Shown: positions 34,979 through 46,195, counted from the stretch's first letter. The stretch is DNA of 64,000 nucleotides from Adiantum capillus-veneris (GCA_014529385.2 CM043960.1:27605896-27669895), one strand, 5' to 3'. Notes: generated by a model from the letters alone, not told the origin. Numbers and translations: made by a program.

Positions 34979-35000
34979 GTAAATAATCGTGATTATTTAC
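34979..35000. repeat. Palindrome A1
   Basis: Arms GTAAATAATC and GATTATTTAC, perfectly inverted, with centre GT. Confidence 0.9.
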
Positions 35001-35055
35001 TTTTGTCAGTTTTTTATACTTTTTGGCTTGGTTTGCCAAGTATACAACCTGTTAA

Positions 35056-36395
35056 CACTAGAATGGTAATAGGACACTTTTATGTCCTTGGACACTTTTG
35101 TGTCCTGTTAAGTGACCATTTTGCTTGAATTATTTGAAGAGTATGAAAATGAATTTCTAGGTGCTATATATCCACAAAGTTGCCTTATGAGCTGAACAAA
35201 ACTTAGCATTTTTTTTTGAGTATCGATCTCACCATTAACCTTACTCTTGCACAATATTTTTGATCCTAAACTGTGTGAAAAAATGGGTCCTGTTTTTGGC
35301 TTTTTTTTCATTTTTTGGCAACTATACCACTCTAAAATTCATGTTTGTGAGGTTTAGATGGCTAGAGGTTAGGCCTTCATAGTTCTCAACGTGTTTTAAT
35401 GCTTGTAGGGAGAGCTAAGTGTCAAAAATGAAAGTTATGACCAATTTACAAGAATTGCATAATCCTGTTTTTTGGCCAAAATTAGCAGTTTTATGATTTT
35501 TTTGGTGGCTTTCTTGATATCCAAATTCAATTCTGATTGTGTAAGTGTAATGTATAACATAAAGCTAATCTTCCTTGAGTTTTGGGGGACCTAATATGCT
35601 ATATAGCATAGTATATGATGATGGTTGAGTTTTTTGATTGCTGAAGAATACGATACATTTTAGAGTAGCAAGTATAACTTTCTCAATATTGCTAGTTTCT
35701 TAGGCTAATTGTGTGTATTTTTTAGGTAGTAACCATATCTAATCATAGACTACAAACTTGGCTAGATATTGAGTAGTTTCTATGGGTTTCTAGAGGTCAT
35801 AATGCTAAACCCAGTTTTTTCATGTTTGCTGTATTTAGCACTTTATCATTGCCCCCAAGGTTCCAATTGTAAGAGATCCATTATCATTTTGACATGCTCC
35901 ATGGCTCCTTTTGAATCCAAAGGCCCAAAGGGAACTAAGAAAACATGCATATAGTATCTGTATTGAGCGTGGCTATAGAAACTTTGATGATAGGTACGCA
36001 GAATGGCAAAAATGCAACTTTTTTGTACCTATTTTTTTTTCCCAAAAAACAATTAGTGAGGTAAAAGCAACCATATGTTTTGGTCACCAACCCATTGAAG
36101 TTAATGGGGCATTTTATCTCATGTTCTACAAAAATCCCCACTCTTATTTATATGCAATCAACCATAAGAAATTGTTGTTTTGGGCAAAATGCACTGGTCC
36201 ATCAACTTTGGAGGCTTGTAGTGACCAAGGGATGAGAAAAATTACAAGTTTCTCATTTTTTACATATGTAGTAGTTATTGAACTATAAGCTCATGAAAGG
36301 ATTTTTCAAAATGATTGGATCTACTATGGTTTTGGAAAATTTTCCCAAAACCCTGAAAGGACACTTTTATGTCCTGTTAGGTTACCATTCTAGTG
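35056..36395. mobile_element. piggyBac-like MITE (1340 bp) with TTAA target duplication
   Basis: The left end is CACTAGAATGGTAA and the right end its complement TTACCATTCTAGTG; TTAA lies on both sides (35052-35055 and 36396-36399). Subterminal GGACACTTTTATGTCC occurs near both ends. TTAA duplication and short CA-starting termini are the hallmark of piggyBac transposons. No transposase is encoded; the 125-codon frame at 35911-36288 has no known motif. It sits inside one unit of the leader array, which is in register again once it is discounted. Confidence 0.78.
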
Positions 36396-36606
36396 TTAAG
36401 GTCCTTGGACAAGTTTCAACAAGTTTGGACAAAATCCGTTCAAGTTTATCAACTACTTTTTGTCCGAAGACTCTGATTTCAAGAATCTGGCTTAAGTCTC
36501 ACTTTTGTAATCCAAATTTCACCACAATTGATTTGTATGGTCTACTTGATATGCTTGACCTTGTGGTATACTCAAATTTGCAAAATTGTCAATTTTTGGA
36601 GTAGAT

Positions 36607-36628
36607 GTAAATAATTACGATTATTTAC
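36607..36628. repeat. Palindrome A2
   Basis: Arms GTAAATAATT and GATTATTTAC (one mismatch), centre AC. Confidence 0.85.
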
Positions 36629-36899
36629 TGTGGCTATTCTTTTGCAAGTTTTTGTCCCAAACTTTGCGTAGATCTGTTAAGCACTTCAACTTAAGGTCTC
36701 TAGCCAAGTTTCATTAAGTTTGGACAAGTTTTGGTCAAATGATCATCAATTTTTTGTCCACAGACTAACTTTGCAAATTTGGTCACAATTTTCAATCCAA
36801 TTATCCAAATCTTACCAAATTTGGTTTGTGGGCTTATTACAACATGGTAAAGCTAGTGGTATGCCAACTTGGTCAAAAAAGTTGAAAAATGGAATAGAT

Positions 36900-36921
36900 G
36901 TAAATAATCGCGATTATTTAC
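36900..36921. repeat. Palindrome A3 (perfect)
   Basis: Arms GTAAATAATC and GATTATTTAC, centre GC; perfect over 22 bp with core ATCGCGAT. Confidence 0.93.
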
Positions 36922-37187
36922 AACTGGCAACTTTTTGCATCTTTTTGGTCAACTGAGCATGTACACATGTTTATCACATCAATATAAGCATATGAATCAA
37001 ATTTCATCAAGTTTGGACAATTGTTTTTTCAATTTACACTCAAGTTTCAAAAAGTCAGTACAAACTTTAGGTTTTACCTAGTTTTTTGCCTGTTTGGTGA
37101 TCCAAAGCTTTTGTGCCTTTACAAAAGTTGTTTGTACACATGCAATGAGTCAATGGTATGAACCTTGGTCAAATCTGAGCTGAAAGT

Positions 37188-37205
37188 TAATAATCGCGAT
37201 TATTA
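37188..37205. repeat. Palindrome A4 (perfect)
   Basis: TAATAATCGCGATTATTA, perfect over 18 bp. A lone arm GTAAATAATC follows at 37323-37332. Confidence 0.92.
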
Positions 37206-37883
37206 GCTTTAGGTTTGAAATGAACCAATTTTTGCACTTTTTTCAAGGACAATCCTTTTATGAGTTATTTTAAGCCTATGAATCAAGTAAAAACTTAATT
37301 TGTCCTAAAATGTCAAAAAAAAGTAAATAATCTGAGTTTTGACCAACTCTTGAAATTTTTACCTCAAAGTGTCCTTGAGCTTACTCACTGGTTCAGACAA
37401 CTTTTAAGCTTACTCGCTAGTTGGATTGAGTGGTTTGGAGTCTTTTTGTGCTATTTCTAGCCGTAGACCTGAAATTCTGCAACTTCCAATAACAACTCAC
37501 AATGATTCTTTCAGAGAGAGCAATGTTCTGAAATCCACCTCGGATCTTACTTACCCTACTTCTAGATTCTCATGCAATGGGGTTGTGGAAAGTGTCCACA
37601 AACACTCATTTTCTTGTTTTTTTTATAGTTTCCTGAGCTTTGATCTTAAGATTTGTCTCGTCTATCAATCATTCTCAAAATCCTAATCTAGTTGTACAAT
37701 CCTACAATCCTAAAGGCACTCGGCAAGTACGATTACTTCCAAGTTACCTCTACACCACAAAAGATGACAATCTTAGGCTATGCGGTTTCTAAAAGAAAGT
37801 TTTTAACTTTAGGAGATCCTAGAGGAAGTTAAAGGATAACTTCACAAGATGCTCGTGGTTTTTTCTAGTTTAGGTCTCTTCGT

Positions 37884-37901
37884 TCCCCGACAGCGGCGCC
37901 A
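37884..37901 (-). promoter_or_regulatory. G4 primer binding site (tRNA-Asp type)
   Basis: The minus strand reads TGGCGCCGCTGTCGGGGA, one base from TGGCGCCGTTGTCGGGGA, the PBS I associate with Athila/Tat-type plant gypsy elements. It is followed two bases away by an LTR end (CCCACA on the minus strand). Confidence 0.85.
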
Positions 37902-37903
37902 AA

Positions 37904-38650
37904 TGTGGGACGCGTGTCTAACCTCACTATCCTATCTTATTGCAGTTTTAGCGAGAATCACAATTAAATTGTCAATCCATGGGACGAAGCTGACTCGACT
38001 AGTGCATAGAGGCTACAAGAGGTTGTCAATCTCTTAGAAAACAACTAACAACTCGCATCTAACTCAAGCTACACTCAAGTGACTGAAATCACCAAAATCC
38101 AATAGCTCATTGGTAAACAAATCACATTCGTTACAGTATCAAATGATATCCAAATGTAATGAAACTTTTAGGACATGTTTATAAGACCTAAACACACATG
38201 CTTATGGTCTCAAATCCCACTTTAGGTCAAGTGCCAAAATCGCGATTATTAACAAAAGTGGATTTTTGACCTAGTCGTTTCCGACCCTGAATGCATCTAA
38301 ATGCTTAACAATGCTGCCCCAATACCCCACCTATGCTTAAGTTTTTATTTTCAAGTGTAAATTCCTACTTATGATGAAATTAGGCCGCGGTTGGCGATGC
38401 CAAAAGCTACGAAATACTGTGATGTGTTTACGTCAATGCATAGAGCTCTTACCTTGGTTGCAATGCAACAAACGTGACTGCAATGTGACAACTGGGAAGG
38501 GAGTAGGAAGCGCAAGAAGGAGAGAAGTGAGCGCCATTAGGTCACGCTGTGTATTTCATTATCCAAAACGTTTCAGTAACTTACAAAAATTGGCTTTTAT
38601 ACCTTAGCCAACATTTTTGGTGGTCAAAACTAATTATCTGGGAGCTCTAA
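37904..38650 (-). repeat. G4 5' LTR, PBS-proximal part
   Basis: It starts TGTGGGACGCG on the plus strand beside the PBS. A minus-strand TATA box (TATAAAAGCC, 38592-38601) marks the promoter; R/U5 runs from there to 37904. The outer end was not located, so the LTR may extend further right. Confidence 0.65.
38238..38247. repeat. Palindrome A5 (short, inside the G4 LTR)
   Basis: AATCGCGATT with the right arm continuing ATTAA; it lies in the LTR rather than the leader. Confidence 0.7.
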
Positions 38651-39765
38651 CTAAAGATAGGCAATGACAGGTTCATACAATCTGGAAGCTTGTAGCCCCG
38701 GCTCATCAATGACAAGGTTTATCTGAAAAATAGGAGTTACAATGTTCTTGATCTATCAAAATAATAAGTGTTTTTACAATGAGAGCTCCAAAAAATGGTA
38801 TCCGTGGTGTCCATGTTAGCTTGCTGCTAACACTCGCTCACATGATGCCTCTTCTAGTGAATCCACATGCAAGCAATTTAAGTGGCAACCAAAGAAAAGC
38901 CTAAAAGCAAAACAACAAGCATCATCACAACTTCTGCAGGTCACAGTCAAACACAGGGCGCATCTTCTCCAACTACTACTATTCGGACCATGCAGCTTCA
39001 ATGCAACCTCGCCACCAACAACCATTGAATATATTGTTTAGCACCTCTCTCTCGCACAACATTTTTTTTCCCCATGCATATCCTCAATCAACATAATAGA
39101 GCCACATTATACGGCTATGCATAGATATGTGCTTTGTTCTCATGTACTGTAACACATGTTCGTCAAGGGACGACTCACTCTAGGAAGGGGGGAAAATGCC
39201 GCAGGATTATCATTTGTATATTATTATTATCAACTTTTTTCTTTCCTTCCTTCTTCTTTAAAATAAGTTTTTCACAGCCTCACAAACTCTTAGTTGGCAT
39301 AATCATGAGCCATACTGACACCATCCAATACCAGAATAAGAGTATGTATATACGGGAGGCTACACTAATTTTGGTTAATTTTTGGCCAGCTAATAATGAT
39401 TCCAAATAATTTTCTTTTACAAAAAAAAAAAACAAAAAACAATAGAAAATCAACAAACATTGATAAGTCGAGCCAGGAAAGTCGGAATTGACTTTTAAAA
39501 GCAAACACCGAAACTTCAAAGCAAGCACTTCGAACATGGCAAATATGGAAAGATTCAACACAAGATGAATTTTGAGCCAACTTCTGAAGGATCAAAACTG
39601 CAGATCGAACGCCATTTGTCAACCGAGTGTGTGAGAATGATGAACGGTTTGAACTGCAGGTGATATGAACAACAAGACATGATCAATGGAGGTAAGTATA
39701 AATGGGACATTCCGGGTACATTAGGAACATATAATCAAATGGGGCAACATAAGCTCATTTGCATT

Positions 39766-39766
<1 letters not shown>
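38651..39766. other. No gene recognised; possibly U3 of the G4 LTR
   Basis: Only short, featureless frames. The G4 LTR must end somewhere here. Confidence 0.4.

Positions 39767-39826
<60 letters not shown>
39767..39826. repeat. (AG)n microsatellite
   Basis: About 29 AG units. Confidence 0.97.
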
Positions 39827-39830
<4 letters not shown>

Positions 39831-40130
39831 CCACAGGAGCATAGAGTTCCCGGAGTTGTTTTTGCCCGCTGCTACCACCTTGGTGGATCTTACTACACTA
39901 GATTTGACAGGTATGATCATTAACCTTGCAAGAGCATGTGTGTATGCCCCATACTGCATCAACAGTGCCAAAGCAACAGATCAAAGCAGTACAAGGTCAC
40001 AAAATCGACAAACTAACAGGGCCAATGGGGAAGTCCAAAACTCATCACAAACCAAAAATATTTCACCACACTAGATCATAAATAGCTGACAAAATCAGGC
40101 AGGATAAAAACAACAGCAAAAAGTGGTGGA

Positions 40131-40150
40131 ACATGGATCGCGATCCATGT
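40131..40150. repeat. Palindrome B1 (perfect)
   Basis: ACATGGATCGCGATCCATGT, perfect over 20 bp. Confidence 0.95.
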
Positions 40151-40242
40151 TCCTCAAACCCTAAAATCATAGAAATTTCTACAGGAGCAACCATAGAGGG
40201 CTAGAAACAACCTCCTATATCTGGTTTTTCAAAATGCATCCC

Positions 40243-40264
40243 AACATGGATTGTGATCCATGTT
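40243..40264. repeat. Palindrome B2
   Basis: Arms AACATGGAT and ATCCATGTT perfectly inverted, centre TGTG. Confidence 0.9.
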
Positions 40265-40957
40265 CCTTTCTCCCAAAATTAGGGCAAAAGTGGCTCACTA
40301 GCTGGGGAATGTAAAAATAGTATTGGTGTTGCAAAATGATTACAAAAAGTGCTCTTAAGATCATCAAATCCTCTTGGATTGCTACTTTCAGTCAACAAAT
40401 GGTCCTTTGGTCATTTTCATAGGAAAAAGGGTGGGATCCTAGAGAAAAACTCATGAGAGGTCAAATGCTGGGATGCTAGCAAGATCTATAAAGAAAGGGT
40501 AACGACAGAGTTCCTGACAAGTTTTCAAATTACTGCTAAATTCAATTGGAAGACTGACACTCTCCTTGGAGCCTATCAACAAGAAAATGTAACTTAAGGA
40601 TGGTGGTAAGATAAAAAATAAGCAAAGGATTACTTGCAAAATGGTGAAAATTGCAAGAATCAATTTGTCTCCTCAAATGGATTCAATTTCCCATGGACTT
40701 TGACATGGAGCTAGGCAAAGCTATAAACTATAGACCTACATCTTCGGGAATCAAGACAATGATAGACCTCAGGCAAAACTTGTGTTCAAAAATGGGTGCA
40801 AGGAACATATATGGCCAAAACGGGAAAAACATGACCATAAACTAGGGAATGGGGCAAACTAAGGAAAAACATGTCCAAACTTGAAAATATTTCACCAATG
40901 TACTAGGAAAACCTATAGAAACATATGTGCAAAAGAATTGTATCAAAATTCTTCCCA

Positions 40958-40977
40958 ATATGGGTCGCGATCCATGT
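40958..40977. repeat. Palindrome B3
   Basis: ATATGGGTCGCGATCCATGT, two substitutions from perfect. Confidence 0.85.
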
Positions 40978-41229
40978 ACCTTTTTGCCCAATCAAAGAAA
41001 AAATCAGGCCATCTGACTCAGTATGTTCAAGACAGCCAAGACATGAAGTTTCAAGCCATTTGAATCCAAAATCCACTTCAAAATGCCAAAAATCTCTAAT
41101 TTTGCAACAGATTTCCAAATTTAGCCCAAGTGTCAAACCATTGATCCAAATCTGAAAATTTTTGGACCAAGGCATCATCTAGATGAACCCTACCAGATGG
41201 TATCATGAGATTTCCAAAATGTTGCCCAG

Positions 41230-41247
41230 CATGGATCGCGATCCATG
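41230..41247. repeat. Palindrome B4 (perfect)
   Basis: CATGGATCGCGATCCATG. Confidence 0.95.
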
Positions 41248-41340
41248 TACCTCCAACCCTAAATCTAGAGAAAATTGCTTAGTAGCATCCCCTTATGCCC
41301 AGGAACAACTTCCCCAAGTTAGAATTTCAAAATTCTTTCC

Positions 41341-41362
41341 AACATGGATCACAATCCATGTT
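41341..41362. repeat. Palindrome B5
   Basis: AACATGGATC and CAATCCATGTT around a CA centre; CpG of the core lost to CACA. Confidence 0.85.
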
Positions 41363-41557
41363 CCTTTTTTCCAAAATTTATCTTTTACATTACCTCCTTG
41401 TGCCTATAGTAATCCTAGATGCACTGGTGAAATTTGGTCAAATTTGGGGTAGTTTTGACAAAGTTATGCTCAAATTTTCATTTTATGGTCAAGTTTACAC
41501 TTTTTTAGTTCTTATCAATGGCTAAAACCTATTTTCAATGCTAAAATTGACAACAGG

Positions 41558-44500
41558 ATGCCTCGAAGGAAAGCACAAAGGGAGTGAAATGCTGCACCCT
41601 ATGAGATAACCGATATCTTCTCAAATGAGAAAGCTCACATCACTAAACAGGTACTTGAAGCCATTTTGGCTAACATCTTCATCGAAAGATTTCAGGTAGC
41701 AGACAGAGAAATAGTAAAGGCCACAATCTTTCCACAAGAAATGTGGATTTTGCACCAAAAGCCAGAAGTGCAAGCAGGGGGTAGGTGCCTACAGTTAGAT
41801 AGCTTCTTACGGTTGCCTCCTTGAGGAACGGACTTCAGACGAGCTCATGAACTCATAAGTTCAATTCAGTACAATGAGGAAGCAACTCTGATCGACAAAG
41901 ATGGGGCAATTGTCAAGGTAAAGATAACATCAGAAATTATCAATGAAGCCCTCCACCTGCCGCAAGGGACGCACAATCTCTTGAATAAGACAAAGGCAAT
42001 AGATAATGATAAAGCCTTCTTAAAGCAACGAGGCCAGAAGCTGACGTACCAATACTTGATATACTCAGAAAGTGAACTTCCATTGCGCCTTATATTGCAA
42101 AACTTCAAAGTGCAGAAGCCACCCAGATATACAGAACCTTTGTTGCACATGGCCATGGTAATGGCAATGGGCTTGGTTGAAGGGAGGGTGGTTAGTTGCA
42201 ATTTCAACAATTATCTTCTTGACAATATTGTCGAAACAAACCTGAAGGGGAGCCAAAGAAGCAAATCCTACATGAACGGCGGACCCATGCTGATGCGCAT
42301 TGCCTATCAAGCACTGGGGATGATCGATGATATGCCACCAGCCAAAGCACATATATATGTGATCCACAGATCTAAAACAACAGTAAAACCAAAGGCGGGA
42401 CCCTCCACCAGGCCAAAACTAGAAGTTAAGTAGACTAGGCAAAGTGCACCTTTAAAAGATTCAGACAGTGAAAAGACAGAGTCGGATGCTCGGAGCAGCC
42501 AGGAAGCGGGTCCCAACCAAGAGACACTCCTTCAGAGTATCAGGCTTTGGAGGAGGAGCAGGACAACCAATACACACTTGGATATACCCGATTGAGAAAG
42601 AAAGTTGTACACATGGCAGAGGCTATTCCCATTACTCATGCCAGGAGGACAATGGAAGAAGCTTAGGCATTGAGGGAAAGGCTCCACCAACAAAAACATG
42701 ATGAGAAACAAACCCAAGGAACCGAAGCCGATGATTGAGAAAGAGGAGGAAGATGCAAAAAACATCCCACTGCTACGCAAGCAAACAGCTGCTTTAGAAA
42801 GGATCAAGCAACAGAAGAGGCAGGAAGATGAAGAAAAATGGGAGATTGCCAGCACCATGCGGAGTGAATTCATAATGAACTCAAGTAAAAGATGGAGCAA
42901 AGAGAAAAATAAGAATCCATGAAGCCACGCATTGATGATCTTGAATCATCTGACGAAACTAACCAAAGCAAAAAAGGAAAAAGTAACTCGCAAGGGGAGG
43001 AATAACAAGACACACAGGACCAGCAAGGTCAAGACTTTGGTTCTCCCAAGGACACTGGGACACCTCCAGCGACTGCACGAAAAGGGAAAGAAAAAATTGA
43101 AGGCTTGCCAGAGCAAGTGCAGAGGAAAGGCAGTCAGAAAAAAAAAACAGATCAAGAAAAGGAGGCCAACCAAACAAAGCCCACCACAACCTCTGCTGAT
43201 CTAGGACACCAGAAACAGAAACAAAAGCAAATGGATGAGGCTGAACAATCGGATCAGGTCCAAAAAGGCTAGCAGAGGCCACAATCTCCTCGAGCACAAG
43301 CGGAAATGGAGGAGGGCACGGAGATAGTCAAGTACTCTGACATTGACACTCACTTAGAGCAGATCAAGCTACAGTTTCAATGTCAAAGGGATCTTTACAA
43401 TCTGCGAGAGCTAGTTAGAAGATACAAAGAAAGAAGCATCCAAGACGGCAGTAGAGTCCTTGTAGCTAAAGCAATAAATAGAGACACTAGAGAAGGCACA
43501 ACTCCAGGCACGATCGGAGTTGCAAAGAGAAAAAGAAAATGCAGTCTACTATTACAAGGAAGTGCAATAGTTTAACGAGGCAAACTTCGCACTACAAGTC
43601 AAGCAGCAATGTCTTGAGGAGGAGCTCACCAAAGAAAGAGAACAAAGTGAGAAGCTGCAAAGCTCGTATGTTGTGATTAGTAGATCTCTAACTCAACTTC
43701 TGGCCATACAAGAAACCCACTCCTCCTCAATGAAGACTGTAGGATCTACCTCCTTAAAGCAAGAAATCAAAGATTTGAAAGAATCCCTGACTCAAGAAAA
43801 ATATGACAGATAGATCATGATAGCAGGACAAAGGGCCATACAACAAGCCAAGGACGAGGAAATCGAAGATTTAAAAAAGCAGTTGGCTGAGGCAAGAGGG
43901 GACCTAGCAACTCTGAGAGAAAATTAGATAAATTATTAGGAGGCCCCAATGGAATTTGTGTAGGAAGGAGGATTTGAACCTTCCACATCTGAGGCCCATC
44001 AAGCGGAGGTGCCCACTACCATCATGGGAAAAGGAACACAGGAATCTGTAGGTCTAGCCACTACATCCTTCGGAGTCGGCAACGGACAAAATTCAGCACT
44101 GGATCTCAAAAGTAAAGGACCTCTTGCATAAAGCTTATATGCAGTATGAACTGAAGGTGCTGGAATTGGTTGCCCTCCTCATGGTTACTCCAGATGAGGT
44201 AGTAACAAATCTCAGGCATGAGATGATTGCCCTACCACCACTGATGTGGCAAGAGCTTCGGTTAGAGCAACAAAAAATGCTCCCCGAACTTAAACCAAAC
44301 TGTAGAGGGGACTATAGGGAGGTTCTTGCCTCACGGCACTTCAGATCCAGACGATCATTGATAATCAAACCCTCTGGTAGAAGAAATGGTTTGATCAAAG
44401 GCCAAAAGATCTGCCAGCCCGACACATTGCCTATCAAAGTACCCTCAGTAATAATCCCTTTAGAGAGATGGCCACCAAAGTAGAGATTGAAGCAAGAGCT

Positions 44501-44598
44501 TAGAAGTTCAAAAACCTCACTGCAACGCTTGAGAGAAGGCAGTAGACTCGCTCACAGACGGCTTGCACGAGGACGCACAACGAATAGGAAGGGGGGAA
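41558..44598 (+). pseudogene. Unfamiliar retroelement ORF with long coiled-coil region
   Basis: From ATG 41558 one frame runs to 42431 with only two TGA codons (41585, 41822): YEITDIFSNEKAHITKQVLE, ATLIDKDGAIVKVKITSEII, NEALHLPQGTHNL, KLTYQYLIYSESELPLRLIL and MAMVMAMGLVEGRVVS, then, after TAG 42431, an acidic/Ser segment. The rhythm (short domain, NEALHLP, then a helical block) is reminiscent of the 'putative plant transposon protein' domain; that is a weak recollection. From 42700 to 44560 several frames give Lys/Glu/Gln-rich helices (coiled coil), e.g. EEELTKEREQSEKLQSS. A G-rich polypurine tract and LTR start follow at once, so this is the gag-like product of an LTR element. No protease, RT or integrase is present. 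Confidence 0.6.
44586..44598 (+). promoter_or_regulatory. Polypurine tract
   Basis: AGGAAGGGGGGAA directly before TGTTTGGTAGATACAGG; marks the 3' LTR start on the plus strand. Confidence 0.75.
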
Positions 44599-45940
44599 TG
44601 TTTGGTAGATACAGGCATATGCACATCAAACCCTATAAACACTCACTAGATTTTTCAAAGAAAGCCATGTAATTCATCCTATGATGAGTTGTAATTGTGA
44701 TGTAATTAGACAATACCCTCTCTACCTCTCCGAGTCTACACCCTTGTAAGAGGCTGGATGGCCGTGTGAAAGCTCCCTAAACTTTTAAGTCAAAACCCTT
44801 AGTTTGTAAAGAGATATCATTAGCTTGAAGATTTGAAAACGTGCACTGTGGGAGCCTCTTACTGCTACAAATTATAATCCTCTTTTCTCTTGGACTGGTA
44901 ATCAGAATTCACTTCCAAATAGCACATTGCATTCCTTGTCTCTTTCTCTATAATCTAAGTGTAATCATTTTCAATTCTGCTATTGTTCGTGATACTTTGT
45001 TTGTGAGCTAAATGCATTGATTTCAAGATTAAAATGGTTGTTTTTTTATGTTTTGACCATGGATAAGTGTTTCTATGCTTAAGGAGGACCTTTTAGAGTA
45101 CTTCTGTTTCAGTTTTCTGCACATTATTTGTGATGGATCGTGATTTATGTACCTTCCTAGATGGTGATAGAACTCGGTAGGATTGAGCCCTTAGGTGTTG
45201 TGATACCTCTCCTTAAGTTTTGTTGCATTCTGAATTCATTTGGATGCCGAAATGGCATGATGACCTAGAGCGGTGCGATTAAATGCATATGGATTGCCTG
45301 ACTAGGAAGTGGTTGATTTGCTTTTGTAGTAGATTGAGTAGACCTCTTAGTTCACTTTGGTGAGATTGACACTCTCATTAAGTCTCCGTGTCCCATCCCG
45401 AGTCGCTTCCTTGCATATTGGTAATCAGAATTCACTTCCGAATAGCACATTGCGTTCCTTGTCCCTTGCTCTACAATCTAAGTGTAGCATTTTTAATTCT
45501 GCTGTGGTTTGCGACGCTTTGTTTGTGAGCTAAATGCATTGATTTGAAGGTTAAAATGGTTGTTTTTTGATGTTTTGACCATGGATAAGTGTTTCTATGC
45601 TTAAGGAGGACCTTTCCGAGTACTTTTGTTTCATTTTTCTGCGCAATTTTTGTGATGGACCGTGATTTATGTACCTTCCCAGATGGTGATAGAACTTGGT
45701 AGGATTGAGCCCTTAGGTGTTGTGATACCTCTCCTTAAGTTTCGTTGCATTCCAAATTCGTTTGGATGCCGAAATGGCGTGATGACTTAGAGCGGTGCGA
45801 TTGAATGCATATTGATTGTCTGACTAGAAAGTGATTGATTTGATTTTGTAGTAGATTGGTAGCCCTCTTAGTTCACTTTAGTGACATTGACACTCTCATT
45901 AAGTCTCCGTGCGGCATCCTGAGTCGCTTTCTTGCATATT
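44599..45940 (+). repeat. 3' LTR with 521-bp internal tandem duplication
   Basis: It starts TGTTTGGTAG after the polypurine tract. GGTAATCAGAATTCACTTCC begins at 44898 and again at 45419, and the two 521-bp copies are near-identical. Each has a degenerate B-type palindrome (GATGGATCGTGATTTATG at 45133; GATGGACCGTGATTTATG at 45654), tying the LTR to the leader array. The LTR end and the 5' LTR were not found. Confidence 0.7.
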
Positions 45941-46070
45941 GACATTATGTAAGTACAAAAGAGCTATGCTGCAGACCTCCGTCGCTGCGACCTACTAACA
46001 TTCCTCTCTTTACATTGAGTTCTTTGCACCCTCATTTGTGATTACATCCATAGTTGCATCGTTGGTAGCA

Positions 46071-46195
46071 CTCTATGGCTTGCAATGTGTGTTCTCCTCC
46101 ATATACACTTCCATGTGGTGTCTATGGAGGAGAACACACATTGCACTCTATGGCTTGCAATGTGTGTTCTCCTCCATAGACACTTCCATGTGGTG
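46071..46195. repeat. Foldback: two direct copies and one inverted copy of a 28-bp word
   Basis: TGCAATGTGTGTTCTCCTCC... at 46081-46108, its inverse at 46118-46145 (one mismatch, 9-nt spacer), and a second direct copy at 46156-46183. The direct copies sit in a 50-bp repeat offset by 75 bp. Confidence 0.92.

Larger units (their letters stand above)
34700..37400 (-). repeat. G4 leader: ~288-bp tandem repeats each with an ATCGCGAT palindrome
   Basis: The leader between the PBS (37884) and gag (34410) holds diverged tandem units. Recurring phrases are TTTCATCAAGTTTGGACAA (with variants near 36410, 36708 and 37000), a GG-CTT-TTA segment before each palindrome, and ACTTTTT after it. Palindromes start at 34979, 36607, 36900 and 37186. 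Discounting the 1344-bp MITE insertion, the spacings are 284, 293 and 286 bp. Confidence 0.82.
40131..41362 (+). repeat. Leader repeats with CATGGATCGCGATCCATG palindromes
   Basis: Palindromes at 40131, 40243, 40958, 41230 and 41341. The pairs 40131/40244 and 41229/41342 are each 113 bp apart and share the intervening sequence (CC-ACCCTAAA-TC then TTTC AAAAT-C-T-CCAAC), so the unit is about 113 bp. Between 40264 and 40958 the units have lost their palindromes. The array ends about 200 bp before the ORF at 41558. Confidence 0.8.

Noticed and set aside
35056-36395. CACTA-type (En/Spm) element because the ends read CACTA...TAGTG
   Set aside because: The flanking duplication is TTAA (4 bp), not a 3-bp duplication, which fits piggyBac better.
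42946-43297. Phe/Leu-rich minus-strand frames resembling membrane proteins
   Set aside because: Antisense shadows of the Lys/Glu-rich coiled-coil region on the plus strand.
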